A stretch of 64,000 nucleotides of DNA from Pandoraea commovens. Its GTDB lineage: Bacteria > Pseudomonadota > Gammaproteobacteria > Burkholderiales > Burkholderiaceae. The position numbers and the translations under genes are program-made. The stretch covers positions 307,879-371,878 of the forward strand of contig NZ_CABPSA010000006.1 in NCBI RefSeq assembly GCF_902459615.1, read 5' to 3'. The notes below the pieces were generated by a model. That model did not search any database. It worked only from the letters and a program-made list of their open reading frames with translations, and was not told the DNA's origin. Positions 1 to 7,990 of this stretch are shown one piece after another (position 1 is the stretch's first letter; each line of letters begins with the position of its first letter).

Positions 1-1
1 C

Positions 2-256
2 GTCCCCGCGACGCGGCCATCGATTGCCGAGAACAAAGTGACCGAGCTGTGGCTGGTGCAGGGCGATGCGAAACCCGTCCCGCTCGGCGTTTTCGATCCC
101 GCGCAAACCGCGACCATCCCGCTTTCTCCCACGACGGCCGCCGCGTTGCGCGGCGCCGCTGCCGTCCTCGCCGTCTCCCTCGAACCGCCAGGGGGATCTC
201 CGACCGGGCAGCCCACCGGCCCGGTCATTGCGACAGGGGCGCTTCATCCGGCTTGA
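2..256 (+). CDS. Anti-sigma-K factor RskA family, C-terminal fragment (5' end outside window)
   Basis: The reading frame is already open at base 2 and ends at the TGA at 254-256, so this is the tail of a gene that starts upstream. About 84 residues are visible. They carry the pattern of the RskA C-terminal extracytoplasmic domain: an ELWLV strand, a PLGVFD turn, then LAVSLEPPGGSPTGQPTGP near the end. The family consists of membrane anti-sigma factors that hold an ECF sigma factor, usually encoded immediately upstream. The membrane segment and the sigma-binding N-terminus are not in the window, so the partner cannot be named. A GTG at base 38 is in frame but is internal to the domain. Confidence 0.75.
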   Translation, partial: VPATRPSIAENKVTELWLVQGDAKPVPLGVFDPAQTATIPLSPTTAAALRGAAAVLAVSLEPPGGSPTGQPTGPVIATGALHPA

Positions 257-324
257 TGACGATGGCAGGTCGCGTGGCAAGCGCGTAGTTTGATGACGTA
301 AAATCCCGGCATCCCATCAAAATA

Positions 325-337
325 TGAATTTTGCTCA
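325..337. promoter_or_regulatory. Imperfect MetR-type box upstream of the metR-like gene
   Basis: TGAA-TTTTG-CTCA lies 7 bp before the ATG at 344. It matches the MetR consensus TGAA-N5-TTCA at all but one position. Its place suggests autoregulation. It is weak alone and is reported because a perfect copy lies downstream at 1257-1269. Confidence 0.35.
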
Positions 338-343
338 TCCATC

Positions 344-1234
344 ATGCTTGACCGTATCCATTTGTCCATCGTTCAGGAGGTGGAAAAGCAGGGGTCGCTG
401 ACCGCCGCCGCAGGGGTGCTGCACGTGACGCAGTCGGCGTTGAGCCACAGCATGAAGAAGCTCGAGCAGCAACTGGGCACCAACATCTGGTTGCGCGAGG
501 GCCGGAGTTTGCGTCTGACGCAGGCCGGTCAATATTTGCTGGCGGTGGCCAACCGGGTGCTGCCGCAACTGGATCTGGCCGAGGAGCGCTTGCAGCAGTT
601 CGCGCAGGGTGAGCGGGGCGCGCTGCGCATCGGCATGGAATGCCACCCTTGCTACCAGTGGTTGCTCAAAGTCGTGTCGCCCTATCTGGCCGCCTGGCCG
701 GATGTCGATGTCGACGTCAAACAAAAATTCCAGTTCGGTGGGATCGGCGCGCTGTTCGGTTACGAGATCGATCTGCTGGTCACGCCCGATCCGCTGAACA
801 AGCCAGGACTTGTCTTCGAGCCGGTGTTCGACTACGAACAGGTACTCGTCGTTGCCAGCAACCACAAGCTCGCCAATGAGGCATACATCAAGCCCAAGCA
901 ACTGACTAATGAGGTGCTGGTGGCTTATCCGGTGCCGGTCGACCGTCTGGATATCTACAACATGTTCCTCACACCGGCGGGCATTACACCGAAGCGCCAT
1001 AAACCCATCGAAACCACCGACATCATGATGCAGATGGTCGCGAGCGGGCGTGGCGTGGCGGCGCTACCTCGCTGGCTGGTGCTGGAGTACGCGGACAAGA
1101 TGGACGTCGTGCCCGTCCGGCTGGGCAAGAACGGCATCGCCAAGCACATCTATCTGGGCGCTCGCGAGGCCGATATGGAGACCGATTATCTGCGCGCGTT
1201 TATCGAGCAGGCGAAGAAGCCCGCGAAAGTCTGA
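344..1234 (+). CDS. metR: LysR-family regulator, MetR-like
   Basis: A 296-residue LysR-type transcription factor of normal family length. Residues 1-62 form the winged helix-turn-helix (LTAAAGVLHVTQSALSHSMK) and the rest is the periplasmic-binding-protein-like effector domain. The effector half reads like MetR: GMECHPCYQWL near residue 97 and a run of hydrophobic ligand-pocket strands. In enterobacteria MetR senses homocysteine and activates metE/metH-type genes. Context agrees, because a perfect MetR-type box follows the gene and a DUF1852/core methionine synthase pair lies in the next operon on the same strand. The metR name rests on motif and neighbourhood; another sulfur-related LysR is possible. 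Confidence 0.8.
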   Translation: MLDRIHLSIVQEVEKQGSLTAAAGVLHVTQSALSHSMKKLEQQLGTNIWLREGRSLRLTQAGQYLLAVANRVLPQLDLAEERLQQFAQGERGALRIGMECHPCYQWLLKVVSPYLAAWPDVDVDVKQKFQFGGIGALFGYEIDLLVTPDPLNKPGLVFEPVFDYEQVLVVASNHKLANEAYIKPKQLTNEVLVAYPVPVDRLDIYNMFLTPAGITPKRHKPIETTDIMMQMVASGRGVAALPRWLVLEYADKMDVVPVRLGKNGIAKHIYLGAREADMETDYLRAFIEQAKKPAKV

Positions 1235-1256
1235 GGTTTCGTTGTAGTGATCTAAA

Positions 1257-1269
1257 TGAACACAATTCA
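1257..1269. promoter_or_regulatory. Perfect MetR-type operator before queH-mesX-mesD
   Basis: TGAA-CACAA-TTCA is an exact match to the MetR consensus TGAA-N5-TTCA. It sits between the metR-like gene (ends 1234) and queH (starts 1358). A second AT-rich partial dyad, TGAGAATTT...ATTTTCA, follows at about 1278-1297. The spacing to the gene start is compatible with an activator site about 60-90 bp upstream of translation. The matching regulator gene is immediately adjacent. Confidence 0.6.
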
Positions 1270-1357
1270 TGGAAATATGAGAATTTATCGATTTTCATAA
1301 TGGTGGGTCGGACACCATAATCCGAAGCTCATAGTCCGATGTACGCGGGCGTTATTC

Positions 1358-2041
1358 ATGGAGCTTCTCGTGGTGTCCGCAATCGAACGCAAGCCATTGG
1401 CATTACCCGGCGGGCACAAGAAGGTGTTGCTGCACTCATGCTGCGCGCCGTGCTCCGGTGAAGTCATGGAAGCCATTCAGGCTTCCGGCATCGACTTCAC
1501 GATCTTCTTCTACAACCCGAACATCCATCCGCTCAAGGAATACGAGCTTCGCAAGAACGAGAACATCCGTTTTGCCGAGAAGTTCGGGATTCCGTTCGTC
1601 GACGCCGATTACGACCGCGATAACTGGTTCGAACGTGCCAAAGGCATGGAGCACGAGCCGGAGCGCGGCGTGCGTTGCACGATGTGCTTTGACATGCGCT
1701 TCGAGCGCACTGCGCTGTACGCCCACGAGCATGGCTTCCCGGTCATCACGAGTTCGCTCGGGATCTCTCGCTGGAAAAACATGCAGCAGATCAACGATTG
1801 CGGCGTACGTGCTGCGTCTCACTACCCCGACATGCATTACTGGGAATACAACTGGCGCAAAGGCGGCGGGTCCGCTCGCATGATCGAGATCAGCAAGCGC
1901 GAGAACTTTTATCAGCAGGAGTACTGCGGCTGTGTCTATTCGCTGCGCGACACGAACAAGCATCGTATGCAGAGCGGTCGTGAGCGCATTCAGCTCGGCG
2001 TGATGTTCTACGGTAACGAAGCCGCAGAACAGGGCGAGTAA
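1358..2041 (+). CDS. queH: Epoxyqueuosine reductase QueH
   Basis: A protein of up to 227 residues with the QueH signature: [11 protein letters not shown] at residues 26-36 and [17 protein letters not shown] near 103-119, which supply the conserved cysteines for Fe-S and metal binding. QueH performs the last step of queuosine tRNA modification, reducing epoxyqueuosine at the wobble base of GUN-anticodon tRNAs. It is the cobalamin-independent replacement of QueG. GGAG at 1360-1363 is well placed for GTG codons at 1370 or 1373, so the true start may be a few codons inside. The gene lies between the MetR-type box and mesX, with a 33-bp gap to mesX, so it probably heads that operon. Confidence 0.88.
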   Translation: MELLVVSAIERKPLALPGGHKKVLLHSCCAPCSGEVMEAIQASGIDFTIFFYNPNIHPLKEYELRKNENIRFAEKFGIPFVDADYDRDNWFERAKGMEHEPERGVRCTMCFDMRFERTALYAHEHGFPVITSSLGISRWKNMQQINDCGVRAASHYPDMHYWEYNWRKGGGSARMIEISKRENFYQQEYCGCVYSLRDTNKHRMQSGRERIQLGVMFYGNEAAEQGE

Positions 2042-2074
2042 GTTTCAATTTCAGAATCAGAGCGTCAGATCATC

Positions 2075-3058
2075 ATGAGTCAAGATTTCACCTTCGCCAT
2101 CAAGCGCATTAGTTTCGACGAGGACTATCGCCCGTCGGACAATACGCGCATCACGACCAACTTTGCTAATTTGGCCCGTGGCAGCAGCCGCCAGGAAAAC
2201 CTGCGCAACACGCTTCAGATGATCGACAACCGTTTCAACGCGCTGGCGCATTGGGACAATCCGAAGGGCGACCGTTACACCGTCAAGCTCGACATCATTT
2301 CCGTCGAAATGAGCATTGGCGGTGAAAACAATGGAAGCGCGCTTCCGCTGATCGAAATATTGAAAACCAGTATTTTCGACAAGAAGAACAACGTGCTTAT
2401 CGACGGCATGGCGGGAAACAACTTCTCGTCGTACGTGCGCGATTACGACTTCAGCGTGCTCCTGCTGGCGCACAACAAGGACCAGCCGAAGTTCGGCACG
2501 CCGGAGAATTTCGGCGACCTGCACGGCAAGCTGTTCAAGTCGTTCGTGAACTCGGACGCTTACAAAGCCAACTTCAACAAGCAGCCTGTTATTTGCCTGA
2601 GCGTATCGAGCACGCGCACCTACCGCAGAACGGCCAATGTGCACCCTGTGCTGGGTACCGAATACTTGCAGGACGAGTATTCGCTGACCGACGAGTATTT
2701 CGCGAAGATGGGCTTGAGAGTGCGCTATTTCATGCCTCGCAACAGCGTCGCGCCTTTGGCTTTCTATTTCTCAGGCGATTTGCTGGGCGATTACACGGAT
2801 CTCGAACTGATCAGCACCATCAGCACGATGGACACGTTCCAGAAGATCTATCGCCCTGAGATTTACAACGCGAATTCCGCCGCCGGGGAATCCTATCAGC
2901 CGAGCCTGAAGCATCAGGATTACTCGCTGACTCGCATTGTCTACGATCGAGAAGAACGTAGCCGTCTGGCTATTGAGCAGGGAAAGTTTGTCGAGGAGCA
3001 CTTCGTCAAACCCTACCGCGCCACGCTTGATCAGTGGTCCGCTAACTACGCTCATTGA
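2075..3058 (+). CDS. mesX: DUF1852 protein, MesX-like partner of core methionine synthase
   Basis: A 327-residue soluble protein with no signal peptide or membrane helix. It begins MSQDFTFAIKRISFDEDYRPS and contains TTNFANLARG and SSTRTYRR. This matches what is known of DUF1852, a family found beside short methionine synthases in aerobic bacteria. Published genetic work on MesD-type synthases reports that the DUF1852 protein (MesX) is needed for activity; its reaction is unknown. It follows queH by 33 bp and its stop overlaps a possible TTG start of mesD, so translational coupling is likely. The family call comes from length, composition and the mesD neighbour, not from a search. Confidence 0.8.
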   Translation: MSQDFTFAIKRISFDEDYRPSDNTRITTNFANLARGSSRQENLRNTLQMIDNRFNALAHWDNPKGDRYTVKLDIISVEMSIGGENNGSALPLIEILKTSIFDKKNNVLIDGMAGNNFSSYVRDYDFSVLLLAHNKDQPKFGTPENFGDLHGKLFKSFVNSDAYKANFNKQPVICLSVSSTRTYRRTANVHPVLGTEYLQDEYSLTDEYFAKMGLRVRYFMPRNSVAPLAFYFSGDLLGDYTDLELISTISTMDTFQKIYRPEIYNANSAAGESYQPSLKHQDYSLTRIVYDREERSRLAIEQGKFVEEHFVKPYRATLDQWSANYAH

Positions 3059-3084
3059 CTCACTTAAACGCAAGGTCATTCATC

Positions 3085-4113
3085 GTGAAAAAATTGTTGC
3101 CGACTTCGACTGCAGGTAGCTTGCCGAAACCGTCCTGGCTCGCAGAACCCGAGAAACTCTGGTCGCCCTGGAAGCTGGAAGGAGATGAATTGGTTCAGGG
3201 CAAGCAAGATGCATTGCGTCTGTCTCTGCAAGAGCAACAGCACGCGGGCATCGATATCGTCAGCGACGGCGAGCAAACGCGTCAGCATTTCGTGACGACG
3301 TTTATCGAACACCTGAGCGGCGTCGATTTCAATAGCCGTCAGACCGTGCGAATTCGCGACCGCTACGACGCGAGCGTGCCGACGGTCGTGGGCGCTGTCG
3401 CCCGCCAAAAGCCGGTCTTCGTCGAAGACGCGAAGTTCCTGCGCGCGCAGACCAAGCAGCCGATCAAGTGGGCGCTGCCCGGCCCGATGACGATGATCGA
3501 CACGCTGTACGACGATCACTACAAGAGCCGCGAAAAGCTCGCCTGGGAATTCGCCAAGATTCTCAATGAGGAAGCGAAGGAACTGGAAGCGGCGGGCGTC
3601 GACATCATTCAATTCGATGAACCGGCATTCAACGTCTTCTTCGACGAAGTCAACGAATGGGGCGTGGCGACGCTGGAGCGCGCCATTGAAGGGCTCAAGT
3701 GCGAGACCGCCGTTCACATTTGCTATGGCTATGGCATCAAGGCCAATACTGACTGGAAGAAGTCGCTGGGCACGGAGTGGCGTCAGTATGAAGAAGCTTT
3801 CCCGAAGCTGCAAAAATCCAGCATCGATATGATCTCGCTGGAATGCCACAACTCGCATGTGCCCATCGATCTGATCGAGCTCATTCGCGGCAAGAAGGTG
3901 ATGGTCGGGGCCATTGACGTGGCGTCCGAAACCATCGAGACGCCGGAAGAAGTCGCCAGCACGCTGCGCAAGGCATTGAAGTTTGTCGATGCCGACAAGC
4001 TTTTTCCGTGCACCAACTGCGGTATGGCACCGCTGCCCCGTGCGGTGGCACGCGGCAAGCTGGCTGCACTGAGTGCCGGTGCGGAAATCGTGCGTCGCGA
4101 ACTGTCGAACTGA
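3085..4113 (+). CDS. mesD: Core (folate-domain-less) methionine synthase, MesD/MetE C-terminal type
   Basis: About 342 residues, corresponding only to the catalytic C-terminal barrel of MetE, which is normally about 750 residues. The zinc/homocysteine ligands are visible: HIC (His211, Cys213), SLEC (Glu253) and TNCGMAPLP (Cys312), counted from the GTG at 3085. GSLPKP near the N-terminus and IIQFDEPAF are also typical. The N-terminal folate-binding half is absent, so the methyl donor is not the usual polyglutamyl methyl-THF. GTG 3085 is preferred because AAGG lies 9 bp upstream; a TTG at 3055 overlapping the mesX stop is in frame. Homocysteine methylation in concert with MesX is the expected role. 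Confidence 0.85.
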   Translation: MKKLLPTSTAGSLPKPSWLAEPEKLWSPWKLEGDELVQGKQDALRLSLQEQQHAGIDIVSDGEQTRQHFVTTFIEHLSGVDFNSRQTVRIRDRYDASVPTVVGAVARQKPVFVEDAKFLRAQTKQPIKWALPGPMTMIDTLYDDHYKSREKLAWEFAKILNEEAKELEAAGVDIIQFDEPAFNVFFDEVNEWGVATLERAIEGLKCETAVHICYGYGIKANTDWKKSLGTEWRQYEEAFPKLQKSSIDMISLECHNSHVPIDLIELIRGKKVMVGAIDVASETIETPEEVASTLRKALKFVDADKLFPCTNCGMAPLPRAVARGKLAALSAGAEIVRRELSN

Positions 4114-4237
4114 GGTCTGAGTCGTCCGGCGTAAGTCGGCCCGTGGGACGTTGTTACCCATCTGAAGGGATCGGGTGGCACGGCGAGCGGGTTGGCTTGC
4201 GCCAGTTGAATTGCCCCCCCGGTATTTCTCCCCCGCT

Positions 4238-4753
4238 ATGTCACTTCCCAGTCCGGCCATCGAGCCATTGCGCTTTCGCGAAGCGCTCGGGCACTACGCC
4301 TCCGGTATCACAATCATTACGTCGCACATCGACGACGAGCCGCTAGGCTTTACGTGTCAGTCGTTCTATAGCGTGTCGACGAATCCGCCGCTGGTGTCGT
4401 TCAGCGTGATGGCCACATCGGCCAGCTATCCCAAGATCCGTCAGGCGGGACGCTTCGCCGTCAACATCCTCTCGGGAGAGCAAGCAGAAATTTCCAACCA
4501 GTTCGCCCGGCGAGGCACGGACAAATGGCATGGCGTCGACTGGCAGACCTCGCCGCTGGGCAATCCCATCATTCCGGGCAGTCTTCACTGGCTGGATTGC
4601 GAAATTTACGCGGAACACGCGGCAGGCGATCACGTGATTGTGATCGGTGAAGTCAAGGCGTTAGACGTGCAGGATGCTGCGGCGAATCAGCCATTGCTGT
4701 ATTTCAAAGGGCAATATCGCAACATCGCCGATCACAGCGGGGGACTTATTTGA
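4238..4753 (+). CDS. Flavin reductase-like FMN-binding protein
   Basis: A 171-residue protein of the flavin reductase-like (Pfam 01613 type) family. It starts MSLPSPAIEPLRFREALGHY, followed by ASGITIITS, FTCQSFYSVSTNPPLVSFSV and FAVNILS, the usual split-barrel flavin-binding pattern. Such proteins pass NAD(P)H electrons to free FMN or FAD, often for an oxygen-dependent partner. ATG 4238 fits the family N-terminus; an upstream in-frame start at 4175 would add unrelated residues. It lies 124 bp downstream of mesD on the same strand and could supply reduced flavin to the MesX/MesD system; that link is inference. It converges with the next minus-strand gene, with only 18 bp between them. Confidence 0.8.
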   Translation: MSLPSPAIEPLRFREALGHYASGITIITSHIDDEPLGFTCQSFYSVSTNPPLVSFSVMATSASYPKIRQAGRFAVNILSGEQAEISNQFARRGTDKWHGVDWQTSPLGNPIIPGSLHWLDCEIYAEHAAGDHVIVIGEVKALDVQDAAANQPLLYFKGQYRNIADHSGGLI

Positions 4754-4771
4754 ATTTGGCAGAGATTGCGC

Positions 4772-5185
4772 TCAAGCGACTTTTTCTCGGGGGTCGTCGA
4801 TGATTTGACGCGCGATTTCATATCGCACGCCTTGGCGATCGAGAATCCGGACGTGCTTTACCACCGTCGCCAACGCAGTGAGGAATGAGCTGGCGTTCTC
4901 GTGATACTCGTACGCCTCCTGATCTGCCCAACCTTCGACCAGGTGAAAGAGGTTCTCGTCCGTCAGGTCGGCGGCAAAGGCGTAATAGATGCAGCCCGGC
5001 ATCTGCCGTGCGGCGGTCATTTCGGGAATGACGGCATCGACAAATGTTTGGCGATCGGCGGGATCAACCCGGTAGTAGGCCGTGACAACGATGGCCGTAG
5101 CCAGATTCTTGTCATGGTCTGCCGGAGATTGCCCGTGATCGGGAAACTGTGCGCTGTAATCGCTGGTGTTGGCGTTCGTATTCAT
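4772..5185 (-). CDS. Antibiotic biosynthesis monooxygenase (ABM/YgiN-like) domain protein
   Basis: A protein of 137 residues from the ATG at 5185, or 153 from an upstream in-frame codon at 5233. The body ATAIVVTAYYRVDPADRQTF..PEMTAARQMPGCIYYAFAAD..FHLVEGWADQEAYEYH is a typical ABM ferredoxin-like fold: short beta-alpha-beta units with a conserved W and a final HVRIL strand. Members are cofactor-free quinol monooxygenases or heme-degrading enzymes. None of the heme-ligand patterns of IsdG is obvious, so the YgiN-like quinol type is more likely. It is the last of a minus-strand run behind an NTF2-like protein and an alpha/beta hydrolase. The substrate is unknown. Confidence 0.7.
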   Translation of the reverse strand: MNTNANTSDYSAQFPDHGQSPADHDKNLATAIVVTAYYRVDPADRQTFVDAVIPEMTAARQMPGCIYYAFAADLTDENLFHLVEGWADQEAYEYHENASSFLTALATVVKHVRILDRQGVRYEIARQIIDDPREKVA

Positions 5186-5328
5186 GAGTTGGTTTGATAT
5201 CGAAATTTGCGAAACCGCTGGAATTTCACGCACCGCTTGCCAGGTGCCTTATATCGCTCCGGCAAGCGGTGGTCCTTGATGCATCGTCGGGAACGGGGCC
5301 GTTCAACGACACTGCGTCGAAGCTACAT

Positions 5329-5724
5329 TCAATTGGCAGAGAACGCCGCCGCAGCAGCGGCGGTATCGAGCGCTTCGCGCAGCAGTGCGATCTTCCCGTC
5401 GCGCGCCACAAGCCGGCCCGCATACATCTGGCGATAAATCTTCCCCGTCGACGGCACTAGCGCCTCGACTTCATACTCGGCAAACACTTGCTCCGGCGTC
5501 TCGATCAAATACTGCACGTTGTGAAACTTGAAGTCGGGCACCTTCGCGAGCAAGCCCCCGATGAAGCGTTCGATCTGCTCAGGCCCCTGCGCACGAGCGG
5601 ATTTCAGATACGGCAGTTCCAGCACGCCGTCGTCGGCAAACAGTGCGGCAGCAGCCTTGGGGTCGCTGATGGCGTCGAGGTAAGCGGCAAGCAGTTGGGT
5701 AGCGTTTTTCATGATGGGTTTCAT
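5329..5724 (-). CDS. NTF2-like / SnoaL-like protein
   Basis: A 131-residue protein from ATG 5724; ATG 5712 is an alternative. It has the NTF2-like fold pattern: helix LLAAYLDAISDPKAAAALFADDGVLELPYL, then GPEQIERFIGGLL, then beta strands with FHNVQYLIETPEQVFAEYEVEA and YAGRLVARDGKI. The family includes small isomerases, dehydratases and ligand-binding proteins, and the sequence does not say which. It is encoded downstream of the alpha/beta hydrolase on the same strand, 65 bp after its stop, so cotranscription is plausible. Confidence 0.65.
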   Translation of the reverse strand: MKPIMKNATQLLAAYLDAISDPKAAAALFADDGVLELPYLKSARAQGPEQIERFIGGLLAKVPDFKFHNVQYLIETPEQVFAEYEVEALVPSTGKIYRQMYAGRLVARDGKIALLREALDTAAAAAAFSAN

Positions 5725-5789
5725 CCGGTGATATGGCGTGGCAGAGAACGGCGCACTCGATGCGCCGTTCACGCAGTGTCGTCGTGCAG

Positions 5790-6758
5790 TTATTGAAGAC
5801 GCGTCTTCAACTCGTTGGCCAACTGCTTCATCGCAGCGCGCGTCGGTGCATCACCGGCGAGTGCGTTCAGCAGCCCGAAGTCGTGGATCGTCCCGTTGTA
5901 GCGCGTAACCGTCACCTCGTTGCCCGCCAGATCGAGACGATGACCGTACGCCTCGCCTTCGTCGCGCAGCACGTCAAACTCCGCGGTCTGGATCAGCGCG
6001 GCCGGCAAGCCCTTGAGCGCATCGGCCGGCGCCCGCAGCGGCGAGGCATAGGCCTCATTGCGTTGCGCCTCATCGGTCGTGTAGGCATCCCAGAACCACT
6101 TCATCATGGCGCGGCTCAGGAAGTAGCCGTCCGGATAGGCGTTGTACGAACCGTTGTCGAACGTGTGATCCGTGACCGGCCACATCAGCCCCTGGAAGCG
6201 GATCGCCGGACCCTGGCGATGCTTCGCCAGCAGGCTGATCGCCGCCGCCATGTTCCCGCCGACGCTGTTGCCCACCACCGCCAGCCGGCTGCCATCGACA
6301 CCGATTTCTGCGCCATTTGCCGCGACCCATTGCGTGGCCGCATATGCTTCGTTGATGGCGACCGGATAACGCGCTTCCGGCGACGGTGTGTAGTTGACGA
6401 ACACGGCCGCGGCGCCCGATTGCACGACGAGATCGCGCACCAGACGCTCATGCGTCGGGTAGTCGCCGAGAATCCAGCCGCCACCGTGGAAGAACATGAA
6501 CACCGGCAGCACGCCAACGGCCACTTGCGGCTTCACGATGGTCAGCGGCACCGTGATGCCGCCTTGGGTGATCGTGCGCTGCGTGACATCGATGCCCGAC
6601 ACGTCGACGGCAATGCCGCGTTGCGCACCAGCCAGCACTTCACGGGCCGCCGCCGGCGAAAGCGTTTCAAGGCCCGGGCCTTCGGCTTGGTTCAGGATGT
6701 CCAGCAGCGCGACGGTGGCGGCGTTCGGGGTAGCAACTTGCGAGTTTTGCGTGGTCAT
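5790..6758 (-). CDS. Alpha/beta hydrolase, hormone-sensitive-lipase (HSL) family esterase
   Basis: A 322-residue esterase. The oxyanion-hole motif HGGG is at residues 91-94, the nucleophile elbow GNSVGG carries Ser165, the acid is Asp262 in AEFDVLRDEGE and the base is His292 in GTIHDFG, so the full catalytic triad is present. There is no signal peptide, so it is cytoplasmic. HSL-family enzymes cleave short acyl esters. It lies directly downstream of the LysR gene (6913-7830, same strand). The 154-bp gap between them holds a site almost identical to one in front of the LysR and dehydrogenase genes, so LysR control is likely. Confidence 0.88.
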   Translation of the reverse strand: MTTQNSQVATPNAATVALLDILNQAEGPGLETLSPAAAREVLAGAQRGIAVDVSGIDVTQRTITQGGITVPLTIVKPQVAVGVLPVFMFFHGGGWILGDYPTHERLVRDLVVQSGAAAVFVNYTPSPEARYPVAINEAYAATQWVAANGAEIGVDGSRLAVVGNSVGGNMAAAISLLAKHRQGPAIRFQGLMWPVTDHTFDNGSYNAYPDGYFLSRAMMKWFWDAYTTDEAQRNEAYASPLRAPADALKGLPAALIQTAEFDVLRDEGEAYGHRLDLAGNEVTVTRYNGTIHDFGLLNALAGDAPTRAAMKQLANELKTRLQ

Positions 6759-6848
6759 TTTCGTAGCTCCATTCGTTGGTTGTCAGGCTGCCCGGAGAAG
6801 TCGTGCAGTCGATGGAATGGAGAATACGGACCCGTCGAATTTTGCGAA

Positions 6849-6890
6849 ATAGAAGTGTTTGTAACTTATCGTTGCATATTTGAAATGATG
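6849..6890 (-). promoter_or_regulatory. Promoter and LysR-type site of the alpha/beta hydrolase
   Basis: Read on the minus strand, a 21-bp site at 6890-6870 differs at one base from the site at 7838-7858. It contains a -35-like ATGCAA (6877-6872), a 17-bp spacer, then -10-like TTCTAT (6854-6849) followed by TTCG. The copy in front of the dehydrogenase has the same 17-bp spacer and the same TTCTATTTCG block. The site lies about 112 bp before the hydrolase start. Confidence 0.6.
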
Positions 6891-6912
6891 CTGCCGGCAG
6901 GGCGTGCGGCGG

Positions 6913-7830
6913 TCATTTCGGCCAGCGCCAGGTCGGCTCGCTCAGGTGTTCAGCGAAGAAGTCCGACAGTGCGCTCACCTTCGCCGGCCTCGCACGGGCT
7001 GATGGCGTGACGAAGTACAGGCCGCCCTTCGTCAGCGACCAGTCGGTGAGGATCGCTTCCAGCCGACCATCGATCAGATACTCCCCCGCGATGAATTCCG
7101 GCAGCTCGGCGATCGCCAGCCCCTCCAGCAGCATCGGCAGCAGAGCATCCGAATTCGTCACACGCAGCGGGCCGGTCGGCATCACCGGTGCTTCGTCGCC
7201 AGCCTCATTGGTGAAACGCCACACGTCGCTGCGCGCGCGATACGCGTAGGACATGCACGGGCGGTCCACCAGGTCGTCCGGATGCGCCGGCCGTCCCTCG
7301 CGCGCCAGATAGGCGGGCGACGCCACCACGTATTGCGTGACTGCACACAGGCGACGTGCGACCAGCGACGAATCGGGCAGGGCGGCTATCCGCAGCGCCG
7401 CGTCGAACCCGTCAGCCACCAGATCGACGGTAGAGTCCGCCAGATGCAGATCGACCTGCACGTCGGGATAGCGGCGGAAGAACGCCGGCATCAGCGGTGC
7501 GACCCAGCGCAGGCCAAACGACATCGGCACGGCAAGCCGTACGAGCCCACGCGGCTGCACCGACAACTCGCGCGCCGCACCTTCGGCGGCCTCGGCCTGA
7601 CGATAGATCTCGCCGGCCTTCTCGCACAGCGTCCGGCCGAACTCGGTCAGCGCGAGCTGGCGCGACGTGCGATTGAGCAGTCTCGCGCCCAGTCGATCCT
7701 CCAGACGCGCCACGCCACGCGACACGGTCGCGACCGATACCCCCATCTCGCGCGCGGCCGCCGCGAACGAGCCCTCCTCCGCGACCTTGGCAAACATCGC
7801 GAGTCCTTCGAAATCAGGCAGCTTCGACAT
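6913..7830 (-). CDS. LysR-family transcriptional regulator
   Basis: A 305-residue LysR regulator of the large aldehyde/aromatic-sensing subgroup. The N-terminal helix-turn-helix is [45 protein letters not shown], and the effector domain starts near [25 protein letters not shown] 7830 is preferred over the GTG at 7836. It is divergent from the short-chain dehydrogenase at 7991 and runs toward the hydrolase gene on its own strand. One shared operator lies right in front of its start and a second lies before the hydrolase, so it probably controls both targets and itself. The inducer cannot be read from sequence. Confidence 0.88.
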   Translation of the reverse strand: MSKLPDFEGLAMFAKVAEEGSFAAAAREMGVSVATVSRGVARLEDRLGARLLNRTSRQLALTEFGRTLCEKAGEIYRQAEAAEGAARELSVQPRGLVRLAVPMSFGLRWVAPLMPAFFRRYPDVQVDLHLADSTVDLVADGFDAALRIAALPDSSLVARRLCAVTQYVVASPAYLAREGRPAHPDDLVDRPCMSYAYRARSDVWRFTNEAGDEAPVMPTGPLRVTNSDALLPMLLEGLAIAELPEFIAGEYLIDGRLEAILTDWSLTKGGLYFVTPSARARPAKVSALSDFFAEHLSEPTWRWPK

Positions 7831-7837
7831 GGTCACC

Positions 7838-7879
7838 CATCATTTCAAATTTGCAACGTTGATTTGCGATGCATTCTAT
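7838..7879 (+). promoter_or_regulatory. Shared LysR-type operator and dehydrogenase promoter
   Basis: The site at 7838-7858 (CATCATTTCAAAT then TTGCAACG) is 20/21 identical to the one before the hydrolase. A -35-like TTGCAA (7851-7856), a 17-bp spacer and -10-like TTCTAT (7874-7879) point toward the dehydrogenase at 7991. It also abuts the LysR start codon on the other strand, allowing autorepression. Confidence 0.6.
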
Positions 7880-7990
7880 TTCGAAAACATCGGCACGTCG
7901 ATATTCTCCACACATCGCAGCACACAACCCGCAGCGAACGCCGAATTCCGGCGCAAACCGAACGACTCAACCGCATACAGGAGTGACACC

